A DNA stretch of 64,000 nucleotides from Bordetella genomosp. 4 (GTDB lineage: Bacteria > Pseudomonadota > Gammaproteobacteria > Burkholderiales > Burkholderiaceae_B). The notes under the pieces were generated by a model. The model ran no database searches. It was not told where the DNA came from and saw nothing but the letters and a program-made list of their open reading frames with translations. The stretch spans positions 434,001 through 498,000 of the forward strand of contig NZ_NEVQ01000012.1 of NCBI RefSeq assembly GCF_002261185.1. The letters are read 5' to 3'. A program made the position numbers and the translations under genes. Position 1 is the first letter of the stretch. Every line of letters begins with the position of its first letter. Positions 17,768 through 27,272 of the stretch are shown piece by piece.

Positions 17768-18355
17768 TCACTGCGCCGGGAACACCGGCTCGCCCAGATT
17801 CAACATCAGCCGATTGGCCCAGGCAAAGATCGCGTCCGAATGCAGCAGATCCAGCACGTCTGCATCGTTCAGCCCGGCGTCTTTCAGCGCCTTGATATCG
17901 GCAGCAGAGATCTCGGCGGGCCGCTCGGTGAGGTCGATCGAGAACTTCGTAATGGCCTGCTCGCGCGGCGTGGTGCCAGCCGTGTGCGGGTTTTCGAAAA
18001 CCTGCTCGATGACGGCGTCTTGTTTAGCCAGCTGCGTGTAGCGTTGGGCGTGCACCGATGCGCAATACACGCAGCCATTGATACGCGAGACTACGGTGGC
18101 GCCCAGCTCGCGTTCTGCACGCGGCATGCCGCCGGGCGCGTACATGATGGCGTTGAACGCGGCGGAGCGCTGGCGCAGGATTTCGGGCTGATGGATCAGG
18201 AACAGGTAGTAGTCGGAGACCTTGGCCTGGGGATGGCTTTCCTCGAGCACAGCGATTTGCTCAGGGGTCGCGGTCTCGACGTTGACCACGTCCAGCCACG
18301 CATCCCAGCCCAGGGTCTCATTGGTGAAACCGTGCGATTTGATGATGCGGCTCAT
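17768..18355 (-). CDS. Peroxidase-related CMD-fold protein (Avi_7169-like)
   Basis: A 195-residue protein of the AhpD/carboxymuconolactone decarboxylase fold. The redox motif CVYCASVHAQR carries the CxxC and the downstream His of alkylhydroperoxidase-type proteins. It resembles the Avi_7169 family of alkylhydroperoxidase-domain proteins, known to occur beside Avi_7170-type CMD proteins and a peptide-type ABC importer, exactly the setting here. It is the last gene of the LysR-led operon and overlaps the preceding gene by 4 nt. The substrate is unknown; reduction of a peroxide or electrophile formed from the imported compound is inference. Confidence 0.8.
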   Translation of the reverse strand: MSRIIKSHGFTNETLGWDAWLDVVNVETATPEQIAVLEESHPQAKVSDYYLFLIHQPEILRQRSAAFNAIMYAPGGMPRAERELGATVVSRINGCVYCASVHAQRYTQLAKQDAVIEQVFENPHTAGTTPREQAITKFSIDLTERPAEISAADIKALKDAGLNDADVLDLLHSDAIFAWANRLMLNLGEPVFPAQ

Positions 18356-18885
18356 GCGGATTCCTCCAGGGCTTTCATGGCTTTCAGACCAGCGACCAGG
18401 CGCACTTGGTATGACAGAAAGGCGATCAATTGCGACAGGGTGACGACTTCAGGCGTTGACAGGCCGGCTTGCGGCAACGTCAACAGGGCCTCGCGGTCGC
18501 CCTCGACGGGCTTTTCGATCAGCTTGCGGGTAAAGGTCAATATGGCAGCCAGGCGCGGCGTGGGCGCATTGCCAGGTTCGCCTTGTTCGGCCAATTCGAC
18601 CAGCGAGCTCTCGGCGCCTGCTGCCTGTAGCTGTTCGCGGTAGTGTGCGGCGAGTTCGGCCGAAGGCGTCAGGCGGCTGGCATACAGTGCGACCAACAGG
18701 CGCTCGACCAGCGACAGGCCCGGCAATTCAGGCGCGAACAAGGTGTCGTAGCTGCCCTGCGTCGCGGCGGCGACTTTGGCGCGCTGATGACGGGTCTCGT
18801 AGGTTTTGCTGCCCGGGGTCAGGCCAGCCAGGCGATCCACCAGATCATTGGCGGGATCGTAGGTTTTAGATGCTTGTGTTTCCAT
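18352..18885 (-). CDS. CMD domain protein (Avi_7170-like)
   Basis: A 177-residue carboxymuconolactone decarboxylase-fold protein without a CxxC pair, so probably not redox-active by itself. The helical core around RLLVALYASRLTPSAELAAHYR and VTLSQLIAFLSYQVRLVAGL matches the Avi_7170 type that pairs with Avi_7169-type proteins. It sits between the thioesterase-like gene (17-nt gap) and its CMD partner (4-nt overlap). A GGAGG lies a few bases upstream of the ATG at 18885. Role unknown. Confidence 0.75.
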   Translation of the reverse strand: METQASKTYDPANDLVDRLAGLTPGSKTYETRHQRAKVAAATQGSYDTLFAPELPGLSLVERLLVALYASRLTPSAELAAHYREQLQAAGAESSLVELAEQGEPGNAPTPRLAAILTFTRKLIEKPVEGDREALLTLPQAGLSTPEVVTLSQLIAFLSYQVRLVAGLKAMKALEESA

Positions 18886-18902
18886 GTGTCGACCTCCTGG
18901 AA

Positions 18903-20300
18903 TTACTTTTTCGCGGCAATGGCGGCGGCATCGATGGCGGCGGCGACTGCGCCAGCGTTCTCGATTGCCGGTGCGGCTTTGACGCTAGCCTTGCCGGCGG
19001 CGCCGCTGGCGCGAGTTGCGACCGCGTCGCGCAGGAATGCCAGCACGCCGGGCCATGATTCGGCATCGGCGCGCGCATTGGGGCTGGGACTGCCGCCGCT
19101 GGTGCTGATGCGGCCCGAGACGGGATGCGCATATACCAGCTGCGTCGTGGGGACATACGGGAACAGGATCGTGTGACCGCCGCCCTCGTAGTCCAGCCAC
19201 TGCACGGGGTAAGGGTGATTGGCTTCGCGTAGTGAATCACGCACCATGCGGGAGTACAGCGTCGACGGCCAAGAACCGTCTTCGGTGCCTGATAGCAGCA
19301 TGACAGGGCCCTGGATGCGTTCGACCGGAATGCGCGCGCGTGCGACGGCCTCCGGGTCTTGCAAGGCGGTCAGTATGGCCTTTTCATGACGATGGGGAGC
19401 GGGGCCTTCGTCAAACGGCGCCCAGGTCGCGGTGCGGTTGCCTTCCCAGACATGGGGTACGGGCTTGCCGCCCAGCAGCCAGGTCGGGCCTTCGCGGCCG
19501 ATTTTGGGGTCGCAGGCATTCTGGCCGCTGTGCACGACAGCGCCCGGCACATAGGCCACAACCGCCGAGACGGCCTCGGGGAACGCGGCACCCAGCAGCA
19601 GCACGAGCTCGCCGCCACGGGATTGTCCGCTGATGGCGACAAAATCATGGGCGGGTTTGAGCTCGCGTCGTATCCAGTCCAGACCGGTCTTGAAATATTC
19701 GAGCGGTGTATTCGAAATATAGTCGGACAGACCAGGCGCTTTGAAATACGCCAACGACAGCGCTGCGTAGCCACGTGATGCATACAGCGCAGCCCGCGGT
19801 TCATTGAAGCCGCCACCCGAGCCATTCAGGATCATGACGGCAGGGTGGGGCCCGGGACCTGGCGGCAAATACAGCACGCCGACCAGTCCTTCCTCGCGCA
19901 CCTCGCGTCGAGTGACGCCGTCGGCGGCCAGGCGTTGCACCAATTCACCTTCAATGCTGACATCCGTACCGCGCACGCTGACTTGCGTCACGAGGGGTTC
20001 AGTCACCGGCGTATTGAACACATTACGGCTGGCGCTCTCGGGGGCCTGGGACCAGATCAGCCCCATCGGGCTGACCTCGTCATAGCTGCCCGATCCTGCC
20101 ACGGGCGCGTCACGCGTCAAATCGACGATGCCGTTTTCGTCGGCACGAAACTGCGCCTGGCTGGTCCAGGCCACAGCGTCGCGAATGGTGCGGGTCGATA
20201 TCTCGACCACTTCGCCCGGCGTCAGATGCGCTACACGAATCTGACGCGGCACATCGATCAAGTCATCGATAGGCGTAATACTAAGGGTCGCTTGGCTCAT
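18903..20300 (-). CDS. BAAT/acyl-CoA thioesterase-like alpha/beta hydrolase
   Basis: A 465-residue protein with an N-terminal Ig-like acyl-CoA thioesterase/BAAT domain (about 10-140) and a C-terminal alpha/beta hydrolase domain. The oxyanion region is NGSGGGFNEPRAALYASRGY. The nucleophile elbow is SGQSRGGELVLLL, with Ser where bile-acid acyltransferases have Cys. The acid and His lie near GGGHTILFPYVPT. An Ala/Lys-rich tail follows. Family members cleave acyl-CoA or other ester and amide bonds. The ATG overlaps the upstream binding-protein gene by 4 nt. It probably acts on the compound brought in by the operon's ABC importer. Confidence 0.8.
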   Translation of the reverse strand: MSQATLSITPIDDLIDVPRQIRVAHLTPGEVVEISTRTIRDAVAWTSQAQFRADENGIVDLTRDAPVAGSGSYDEVSPMGLIWSQAPESASRNVFNTPVTEPLVTQVSVRGTDVSIEGELVQRLAADGVTRREVREEGLVGVLYLPPGPGPHPAVMILNGSGGGFNEPRAALYASRGYAALSLAYFKAPGLSDYISNTPLEYFKTGLDWIRRELKPAHDFVAISGQSRGGELVLLLGAAFPEAVSAVVAYVPGAVVHSGQNACDPKIGREGPTWLLGGKPVPHVWEGNRTATWAPFDEGPAPHRHEKAILTALQDPEAVARARIPVERIQGPVMLLSGTEDGSWPSTLYSRMVRDSLREANHPYPVQWLDYEGGGHTILFPYVPTTQLVYAHPVSGRISTSGGSPSPNARADAESWPGVLAFLRDAVATRASGAAGKASVKAAPAIENAGAVAAAIDAAAIAAKK

Positions 20301-21868
20301 TTCGCATCGACCTTGGTGACCATCTGCGCAGCAGTGCGGTCGCTGGTCATCGGCGTGACCTTCAGACCCTTACGCGCGGCCCAGATGTTTTTGTAGTGGT
20401 ACAGCGGAATGATGCCGACGTCGTCGGACACGATCTTGACCGAGTCGCGCAGAATGGCTTCGCGTTTGGCGACATCAAATTCCGAGGTGGCCTTGACCAG
20501 TTCTGCGTCGACCTTGGGATTGCTGTAGTAACCCCAGTTCGAGGCGCCCAGGCCTTTCTCGGGCGACACGGTAGCCAGGATGTTGACCAGCGCGTAGCTG
20601 GCTTCGCCCGTGCCGTTGCCCCATGCCAACATGGTCATGGCGTACTCATTTTTGCGCGCACGGCTCGAATAGACGGCCCAGGGCATGACTTCGACCTTGG
20701 TCTTGACGCCGATACGCGTCCAGAACTGCGCTACGGCCTGGGCTGTTTCCGGACCTTGCGGATAGCGGTCATTCGGCACGTGCATCGTCAGGTTGAAACC
20801 GTCGGGGTAGCCCGCCTCGGCCAACAGTTCCTTGGCTTTTTTCGCGTCGTACGGAATGTCTTTGATGTCGGGGTTATAGCCGAAGGTATCCTTGGGCATC
20901 CATTGGTTGGCTTCGGTGGCCGCATCTTGCAGGATACGATCGACGATGGCTTTGCGGTTGATCGCCAGATTCAGCGCCTGGCGGACTTTGACGTCCAGCA
21001 ACGGGTTTTTCGGCAAAGGCTTGCCGGCGTTGTCGGTAATGTAGGGGTTTGGCGACGAGTTGAAACTGGGCTGCAGCAGCATCACGCGCAAACCGTCATA
21101 CGGATAGACGCTGACGTTGGGGGCCTGCTTCAGTTTGGCCAGATCGGATACCGAAACTTTGTCGATCACATCCACATCACCGGCGAGCAAGGCGGCGGTA
21201 CGCGATGCAGCGTTGTTGATGTAGCGGTAGTTGACGTTTTCCCAGACCTGTTTTTCACCCCAGTAGCCGTCGTTGCGCTTCATGATGACGCGATCGCCAG
21301 GCGTGTAAGAAACGAATTTATAGGGGCCGGTGCCGACCATGGCCTTGCCCGAGTTGTAGTCCTCGGTCGCGGATTTTTCACCAACGTGCTTGCTGACGAC
21401 GTGGATCGACGCCAGATTCAAAGGCAGATCGGGGTTCGGCGCTTTCGTCTTGACGATGAACGTCAAGGGGTCGGGAGCCTCCATAGACTCGATTGTGCGC
21501 AGGTAACCGGCATAGGTGGCCACGCTGCCGGGCACATTGCGTGCACGCGTGTACGAATAAATCAGATCGTCAGCGGTAAACGGCTGGCCGTCTTGCCATT
21601 TCACGTTGGGACGCAGCTTGAATTCCCACGTCTTGTCGTCGAGCGGCTTCCAGCTCAATGCCAGGCCGGGCTGCAGCTTGTTCCATTTGTTCTCGACCAA
21701 CAGATCCCAGAAATGCAGTGCCACCGAGCGGTCGCCTGCATGGTTGTTGAGCTGCGGGTCGAGCGAGGATAGAGGGTCGGCAAAGCCGATGCTCAGGTCT
21801 TCGGCCATGGCGCCGGCCGAGAGGCCCATGAGAGCAGAGGTTAACGTGGTCAGGATCAGACGCTTCAT
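20297..21868 (-). CDS. Peptide-type ABC transporter substrate-binding protein (SBP_bac_5)
   Basis: A 523-residue periplasmic binding protein. The signal peptide ends at GAMAED (about residue 23). The family 5 fold shows the SLDPQLNNHAGD start, FKLRPNVKWQDGQPFTADD, VGTGPYKFVSYTPGD and RQALNLAINRKAIVDRI. It delivers substrate to the DppBCDF-like transporter encoded upstream; a 47-nt gap separates it from the ATPase gene. With the two CMD genes downstream it fits the KPN_01854-type binding-protein family. The ligand is probably a modified peptide or a small organic compound rather than a plain dipeptide, but that is inference. Confidence 0.9.
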   Translation of the reverse strand: MKRLILTTLTSALMGLSAGAMAEDLSIGFADPLSSLDPQLNNHAGDRSVALHFWDLLVENKWNKLQPGLALSWKPLDDKTWEFKLRPNVKWQDGQPFTADDLIYSYTRARNVPGSVATYAGYLRTIESMEAPDPLTFIVKTKAPNPDLPLNLASIHVVSKHVGEKSATEDYNSGKAMVGTGPYKFVSYTPGDRVIMKRNDGYWGEKQVWENVNYRYINNAASRTAALLAGDVDVIDKVSVSDLAKLKQAPNVSVYPYDGLRVMLLQPSFNSSPNPYITDNAGKPLPKNPLLDVKVRQALNLAINRKAIVDRILQDAATEANQWMPKDTFGYNPDIKDIPYDAKKAKELLAEAGYPDGFNLTMHVPNDRYPQGPETAQAVAQFWTRIGVKTKVEVMPWAVYSSRARKNEYAMTMLAWGNGTGEASYALVNILATVSPEKGLGASNWGYYSNPKVDAELVKATSEFDVAKREAILRDSVKIVSDDVGIIPLYHYKNIWAARKGLKVTPMTSDRTAAQMVTKVDAK

Positions 21869-21915
21869 GGTTCGAGTTCCGTTTAGTAATGATGAGCCAA
21901 TGGCTGACGAGATGA

Positions 21916-22935
21916 TTATTTGCTGTCGTTCAAGTGACAGGCGCTCATATGGTTGATGGCGATGCCTTTGAGCGTCGGGACTTCAGTTTTGCAGCGAGGC
22001 ATCGCATGCGGACATCGTGGATGAAAATGACAGCCGGTGGGCGGATGCAATGGGCTGGGAATTTCACCTTGGATGGCGGTAAAGGTTTTATGGCGCGCGT
22101 TCATGCGCGGGATTTCGGCCAGCAGCGCCTGGGTGTAGGGGTGATTCGCGCGGCGAAAGACGTCTTCGGCCGGTGCGCTCTCGACGACGCGCCCCAAATA
22201 CATGATGACAACACGATCGGACAAATGTTCGACTACGCCCAGATCGTGGCTGATGAACAGATAGGTCAGATTGAGTTCTTCGCGCAGATCCATGAACAGG
22301 TTCAGGATCTGTGCCTGGATCGAAACATCGAGTGCCGCGACGGCTTCGTCGCAGATCAACATCGAGGGCTGCACGGCGAGCGCGCGAGCGATGCCGATAC
22401 GTTGGCGTTGGCCGCCGCTGAATTGATGCGGATAGCGTTGACGCAACGCGGGGTCCAGTCCGGCCCGCTGCATTTGCGCGCTGACATAATCGTCCATCTC
22501 TGCACGGGTGGTCAGCCCGTGAATCAGCGCCGCCTCGCCGACGATCTGGTCCACGCGCAGACGTGGGTTCAGGCTGGCATACGGATCCTGAAAAATCAGC
22601 TGAGCTTTCAGGCGCGCGCGGTGGGCTTGCTCCGCATCCATCTGATGACGCGGCATGCCATCGAACCAGACTTCGCCTGCGGTGGGTGGCATCAGCCCGG
22701 CCGCCATGCGGCCCAGCGTGGATTTCCCGCAGCCGGACTCGCCAACCAGGCCGACGACTTCGCCGGGACGCACGATCAGATCGACGCCATCGACGGCGTG
22801 AGTGATCGACGGCGGGCGCGATAGGCGCAGCTTTTGCAATACGCGTTCGGCTTTGCCGATCTTGCGTTCGCCAAAGCGTTTGCTGACCTGGCGCAGTTCA
22901 ATCATCGGCGTTTGTGCGGTGGGTGCCGTATTCAT
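21916..22935 (-). CDS. Peptide-type ABC transporter ATP-binding protein (OppF/DppF-like)
   Basis: A 339-residue ATPase with Walker [10 protein letters not shown], signature [15 protein letters not shown], Walker [13 protein letters not shown] and the switch His in LFISHDL. The C-terminal oligopeptide-transporter domain has [19 protein letters not shown], with cysteines like those that hold an iron-sulfur cluster in some DppD/DppF proteins. It pairs with the next ATPase, which it overlaps by 4 nt. Walker B reads DEAVAALD rather than DEPTSALD, a common OppF-side variation. Confidence 0.92.
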   Translation of the reverse strand: MNTAPTAQTPMIELRQVSKRFGERKIGKAERVLQKLRLSRPPSITHAVDGVDLIVRPGEVVGLVGESGCGKSTLGRMAAGLMPPTAGEVWFDGMPRHQMDAEQAHRARLKAQLIFQDPYASLNPRLRVDQIVGEAALIHGLTTRAEMDDYVSAQMQRAGLDPALRQRYPHQFSGGQRQRIGIARALAVQPSMLICDEAVAALDVSIQAQILNLFMDLREELNLTYLFISHDLGVVEHLSDRVVIMYLGRVVESAPAEDVFRRANHPYTQALLAEIPRMNARHKTFTAIQGEIPSPLHPPTGCHFHPRCPHAMPRCKTEVPTLKGIAINHMSACHLNDSK

Positions 22936-23939
22936 GCGACCTCCGCAGCGGTGAGGGTCGGGTAAAAGCAGCGCACCAGGCGTTCCGAAACGGGTTGAGT
23001 CAAGTCAGGGCGTTCGCCACAGGCCGAGCCCGCACGCGGGCAGCGGGCCGCGAATGCGCAGCCAGCGGGCAGGTCCAGCAGATTCGGCGTCATACCGGGG
23101 ATCTGGCGCAAGCGTTGGCCACGCAGATTGTTGCCCGGCAAACCGCCGATCAGTCCCGCGGTATAGGGATGTAGCGGAGCGTCGAGCACATCGTCGACAC
23201 GTCCGTGTTCGACGATGCGACCCGCATACATGACCGCGACCTCATCGGCCAGACCGGCGACGACTGACAGATCATGGGTAATCCAGATCAGGCTCGTGCC
23301 ATGCAGGCGGGCCAACTTTTGCACTTCTGACAAGATCTGAGCCTGGATGGTGACATCGAGTGCGGTGGTGGGCTCGTCCGCAATGATCAGGTCCGGGCGA
23401 TGCAACAACGCAATGGCGATGGCAACGCGTTGGCGCATACCGCCAGACAACTGATGCGGATAAGCCCTCAGGCGGTCTTCCGGGCTGGGGATCCCCATCA
23501 TGCCGAGGGTGTCGCGCGCCAATTCCCGTGCTTGCGCCTTGGACATATTGTTGTGGGCGCGTACTGCTTCGATCATTTGCGCATCGACCCGCAGGACCGG
23601 GTTCAGCGTCATCATCGGATCTTGAAAAATCATCGCGATGCGATTGCCCTGCAGCTTGCGCAACTCGCGCGGCGGCAGTTGAGTCAGATCGCGGCCCTGG
23701 AACAAGATCTCGCCGCCCACGATACGGCCCGGGGCATCTACGAGCCCCATGATCGAGAAACCCGTCACGGATTTACCCGATCCGGATTCGCCCACCAGGC
23801 CGAGAATACGGCCTCGTTCCAGCGTGAACGAGACGCCATCGACCGCGGGCAAAACACCCGCGCGAGTGAAAAAGTGTGTGCGCAGATCGCGCACTTCCAA
23901 GGTGGCCGGGCCACCAGCAGAGTGGTGTGCCGCCATCAT
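22932..23939 (-). CDS. Peptide-type ABC transporter ATP-binding protein (OppD/DppD-like)
   Basis: A 335-residue ATPase with Walker A GESGSGKS, signature [15 protein letters not shown], Walker [13 protein letters not shown] and switch His in WITHDLSVV. The C-terminal extension has [20 protein letters not shown]. It forms the heterodimeric motor of the importer with its neighbour. The ATG at 23939 overlaps the permease stop (ATGA); a second in-frame ATG at 23936 is equally usable. Confidence 0.92.
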   Translation of the reverse strand: MMAAHHSAGGPATLEVRDLRTHFFTRAGVLPAVDGVSFTLERGRILGLVGESGSGKSVTGFSIMGLVDAPGRIVGGEILFQGRDLTQLPPRELRKLQGNRIAMIFQDPMMTLNPVLRVDAQMIEAVRAHNNMSKAQARELARDTLGMMGIPSPEDRLRAYPHQLSGGMRQRVAIAIALLHRPDLIIADEPTTALDVTIQAQILSEVQKLARLHGTSLIWITHDLSVVAGLADEVAVMYAGRIVEHGRVDDVLDAPLHPYTAGLIGGLPGNNLRGQRLRQIPGMTPNLLDLPAGCAFAARCPRAGSACGERPDLTQPVSERLVRCFYPTLTAAEVA

Positions 23940-24838
23940 TTGTGAGTCCTCGGATTCAACACATCGCGCAGGCGATCACCGACCAGATTGATGGCCACGA
24001 TCGTGATCAGCAGGGCAATGCCGGGATAAAAGCTAATCCAGTAGTCGCCAGACAGCATGTATTGGAAACCATTCGAGATCAACAGCCCCAGCGAAGGTTC
24101 CGTCACGGGAACGCCCAGGCCCAGAAAGCTGAGCGTGGCCTCCAGCGTGATGGCGCGCGCGATTTGCAGCGTGCCGATCACAATCAACGGTGGCAGACAG
24201 TTGGGCAGAATATGTTTGATCATGATGCGCCAACTGGGGATGTCCAGGCAGCGCGCCGCCTCGACGTATTCGCGGCGGCGCTCGACCAGCGCTTGCCCAC
24301 GTGCGGTGCGCGCATAGTAGGCCCATTCCAGAATCACCAGCGTCAACACCACGTTGCTGACGCCTTTACCCAGATAGGCCAGGATCATCATGGCCACCAG
24401 GATCGAGGGGAACGACAGCAACAGGTCCACGACACGCATGATCAGCGCATCGACGCGCCCACCCGCGTACGCAGCCAGCAGGCCGAGCAGGGTGCCCAGA
24501 ATGCCAGCGATCAATGCCGAGCCTATGCCCACCATCAGACTGATACGCAGTCCGTACAAAATGCCGGAATACAAATCCCGGCCTTGGCCATCCGTACCCA
24601 GCCAATAGGTAAAGGTGCCCATACCGTTTTCCGAGCCGGGCGGCAGGCGCGCGTCCAGGACGTCGAGTTGCAGCAGATCGTAGGGATTCTGCGGGGTAAT
24701 CCACGGGGCCAGGATGGCGGCCAGGATCAGCAGGGTCGCAACGACCAAGCCGAATACCGCGATCTTGGACGCGAAAAACTCTGCGACGTTACGGCGCCAT
24801 GGCGATTCTTGGCGCAAGGGGGCGACAGCCGTACTCAT
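23936..24838 (-). CDS. Peptide-type ABC transporter permease (DppC-like)
   Basis: A 300-residue inner-membrane permease when read from the ATG at 24838; the longer upstream reading is inside the neighbouring gene. It has an N-terminal TM helix (about 30-50), a periplasmic segment with YWLGTDGQGRDLYSGILYG, five further helices, and the EAA loop EYVEAARCLDIPSWRIMIKHILPN that contacts the ATPases. Start and stop both overlap neighbours by 4 nt. Confidence 0.92.
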   Translation of the reverse strand: MSTAVAPLRQESPWRRNVAEFFASKIAVFGLVVATLLILAAILAPWITPQNPYDLLQLDVLDARLPPGSENGMGTFTYWLGTDGQGRDLYSGILYGLRISLMVGIGSALIAGILGTLLGLLAAYAGGRVDALIMRVVDLLLSFPSILVAMMILAYLGKGVSNVVLTLVILEWAYYARTARGQALVERRREYVEAARCLDIPSWRIMIKHILPNCLPPLIVIGTLQIARAITLEATLSFLGLGVPVTEPSLGLLISNGFQYMLSGDYWISFYPGIALLITIVAINLVGDRLRDVLNPRTHK

Positions 24839-25815
24839 TGCGCAGCCTCCGCATCGAGGCGAACTCGAGGATCCAACAGTTTGTACAAAATATCTACGAT
24901 CAAATTCAGAGTGACAAACAGGCAGACAATCACGACCAGATACGACACGATGACCGGTCGGTCCAGTGCATTGATGCTGTCCAGAATCAGTTTTCCAGCG
25001 CCGGGCCACGAGAAAATACTTTCCGTCACGACGGCGAACGCGATGGTGGAGCCGAGCTCCAGGCCGAGCACGGTAACCAGGGGAATGAGCGTGTTGCGCA
25101 ACACGTGTACACAGACCACGCGGGCAGGCGACAGGCCTTTAGCGCGCGCGAATTTCACGTGGTCCAGCGGCAGCACCTCGCGTACTCCGGCACGTGTCAG
25201 TCGAATGACCAGCGAGATTTTGAACAAGGACAGATTGATTGCGGGCAAAATCAGATGGCGCAGTCCGTCGGCAGTGAGCCATGACCACTGCGCGCCCAGG
25301 AGTTCCACCGTCGTGCCGCGACCGCTCGCCGGCAGCCAGCCCAGCGAAACGCTGAACGCCATGATCAGCATCAAACCCACCCAAAATGTCGGCAAGGAAA
25401 ATCCAACGATGCTGCCTGCCATCAGGAACCGCGAGATCGGGTTATCGGGATACAGTCCTGCGAATAAACCGAGCGGCACACCGATCACGACGGCGAGAAA
25501 GAGCGCCGCAAATGCCAGCTCCAAGGTTGCCGGCATACGATCCAGAATCAATTCAATGGCCGGGATGTTATAGACAAAGCTATTGCCCAGATTGCCATGC
25601 AGGGCTCCGCTCAAAAAGCTCAGATACTGACGCCACAGCGGTTGGTCCAGTCCCATCTGCGCAATGATGCGTGCGCGCTCGACCTGATCGACATCCTGGC
25701 CAATCAGGATATCGATCGGATTGCCGATGGCATGCAGGCCGGCAAAGACGATCAACGTCATCAACAGCACGACCACCAGCGCCTGGGCCAAGCGGCGAAA
25801 AAGCCAGACAATCAT
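24835..25815 (-). CDS. Peptide-type ABC transporter permease (DppB-like)
   Basis: A 326-residue permease from the ATG at 25815, which overlaps the stop of the flavoprotein gene. Typical DppB features are the first helix LAQALVVVLLMTLIVFAGLH, the DPB-type LGLDQPLW region (here MGLDQPLWRQYLSFL), the EAA loop HVKFARAKGLSPARVVCVHV, and the last segment with SWPGAGKLILDSINALDRPV. It forms the membrane channel with the DppC-like permease. Confidence 0.92.
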   Translation of the reverse strand: MIVWLFRRLAQALVVVLLMTLIVFAGLHAIGNPIDILIGQDVDQVERARIIAQMGLDQPLWRQYLSFLSGALHGNLGNSFVYNIPAIELILDRMPATLELAFAALFLAVVIGVPLGLFAGLYPDNPISRFLMAGSIVGFSLPTFWVGLMLIMAFSVSLGWLPASGRGTTVELLGAQWSWLTADGLRHLILPAINLSLFKISLVIRLTRAGVREVLPLDHVKFARAKGLSPARVVCVHVLRNTLIPLVTVLGLELGSTIAFAVVTESIFSWPGAGKLILDSINALDRPVIVSYLVVIVCLFVTLNLIVDILYKLLDPRVRLDAEAAQ

Positions 25816-27272
25816 TGAACCGGCTCCTGTACGCCCTGGGCAGGCACCCACTCGTCGCCAAAGACTTCGGGCTCGGCGTAGGCTTGGATATTGGCGTAGT
25901 GCGTTTCGACGTCTTCGCGATAAAACAGTCCCGCCATGCCTTGCGCGAGACGTTTTGCGCCGTCGCTGATCGCGGGGATATCGCCGGATACGGTGCCGTG
26001 GGTCAACGCGGCCGGGTACGAAAAGCAATGCACGCGGTCCAGGCCGGGACAGCAGCCGGGCGTTTTTTCCTGCAATTCGAATACCGGTCCCAAGTCGGGG
26101 GAGTCTGTGAGTTCCTGATCCTCTTCGCCTGCGGCAGGTGTGTAGCGATCGCCCCAGGCGCGGACATGCGGCGCCAGCGCGGCGAATTCCGGACGTACGG
26201 TCCAGTCGATACGAAAGCCCGTCGAGAACACGAGGAAGTCCAGTACGAACACGCCTTTGGGCGTGGTGACATGGATCTCATCGCCGATCATCGCCACGTC
26301 CAGAATTGGACAGCTCAGATTAAAGCGGGCATTGGGATGACGCGAGACGCGCAGCGTGCTGCCGCGAGGCGGGGGCACTTGTTGTGTATTGATGTAGTGG
26401 CGGATCCGCCATTTCCATTCGTCGGGCAAACCCAGGTGTCCGTGGACCAGGCCGGCATTGCCGGAGCCTTTGCCCTTGTTGACGCGCGGGATATCATCGC
26501 GACGAATCAACAGATCGACGCTGGCCGCGCCGGCCTCCAGGGCCGTCGCGGCGCTATCCATGGCCGAGGCGCCCGCGCCGATCACGCCGACGCGCTTGCC
26601 AGCCAGTGCGGCGTAGTCGGTCGTATCAGAGGAATGCGCCCAGCGGTTGCGCGGCAGTTTATGAGCAAACGCCGGGACATACGCGCCACCCAGGCCATCG
26701 CGGCCGGTTGCCAGCACGACGCGGCGGGCCAATATCGTTTGAGGTCCAGCAGGCGAGGCGATGTCCAATTGCACGACGCCATCCGCGCGCGGACGCACGG
26801 CCTGTACTTGATGCTGATTGCGGACATCCAGCCCCAGCACGCGACGGTACCACCGCAGATAATCCATCCATTGCAGACGGGGGATCTTGTCCAGAGCCTC
26901 CCAGGCCGCGGCGCCGAACTGAGCCTCGAACCAGGCGCGGAAAGTCAGCGCGGGCAGGCCGAGCGCGGGGCCAGTGAGTTGTTTGGGGGAACGCAGCGTT
27001 TCCATACGCGCCGTGGTGGCCCAAGGGCCTTCGTATCCTTCGGGTGCGCGATCAAAAATCGGTGCGTCGATTCCCACATGATTCAACGCTGCAGACGCAG
27101 CCATGCCCGCCATTCCGCCACCGATGATCGCCACATCCAACACGGATTGGCCGTCGATGGTGCGCGGTGGCATCCAACGCTTGGCAGGTAGCTCTAACCA
27201 GGCCAGGTCTTGGCGCAGACGCGCCTCCAATGCGGCAAGGCCCGGCTGCGGGCTGTCGACAGAGAGAGTCAT
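25812..27272 (-). CDS. Flavin-containing monooxygenase-like FAD/NAD(P) oxidoreductase
   Basis: A 486-residue flavoprotein with two Rossmann motifs: FAD-binding AIIGGGMAGMAASAAL (about 48-63) and NAD(P)-binding VGVIGAGASAMDSAATAL (about 229). LVFSTGFRIDW is the ATG-type motif near the C-terminus. The arrangement fits class B monooxygenases, which insert one oxygen into an organic substrate. It overlaps both lysR and dppB by 4 nt. Reported CMD/ABC operons of this type often carry a luciferase-like monooxygenase; here this flavoprotein probably takes that role. Substrate unknown. Confidence 0.82.
   Translation of the reverse strand: MTLSVDSPQPGLAALEARLRQDLAWLELPAKRWMPPRTIDGQSVLDVAIIGGGMAGMAASAALNHVGIDAPIFDRAPEGYEGPWATTARMETLRSPKQLTGPALGLPALTFRAWFEAQFGAAAWEALDKIPRLQWMDYLRWYRRVLGLDVRNQHQVQAVRPRADGVVQLDIASPAGPQTILARRVVLATGRDGLGGAYVPAFAHKLPRNRWAHSSDTTDYAALAGKRVGVIGAGASAMDSAATALEAGAASVDLLIRRDDIPRVNKGKGSGNAGLVHGHLGLPDEWKWRIRHYINTQQVPPPRGSTLRVSRHPNARFNLSCPILDVAMIGDEIHVTTPKGVFVLDFLVFSTGFRIDWTVRPEFAALAPHVRAWGDRYTPAAGEEDQELTDSPDLGPVFELQEKTPGCCPGLDRVHCFSYPAALTHGTVSGDIPAISDGAKRLAQGMAGLFYREDVETHYANIQAYAEPEVFGDEWVPAQGVQEPVQ

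Noticed and set aside
24839-25009. N-terminal extension of the DppC-like permease
   Set aside because: The extra residues are antisense-like and lie inside the DppB-like gene; the ATG at 24838 makes a standard ATGA overlap.
23876-25573. 565-codon open frame antisense to the ABC permease genes
   Set aside because: Crosses three real genes on the other strand; composition is Gln/His/Arg-rich, typical of antisense reading.
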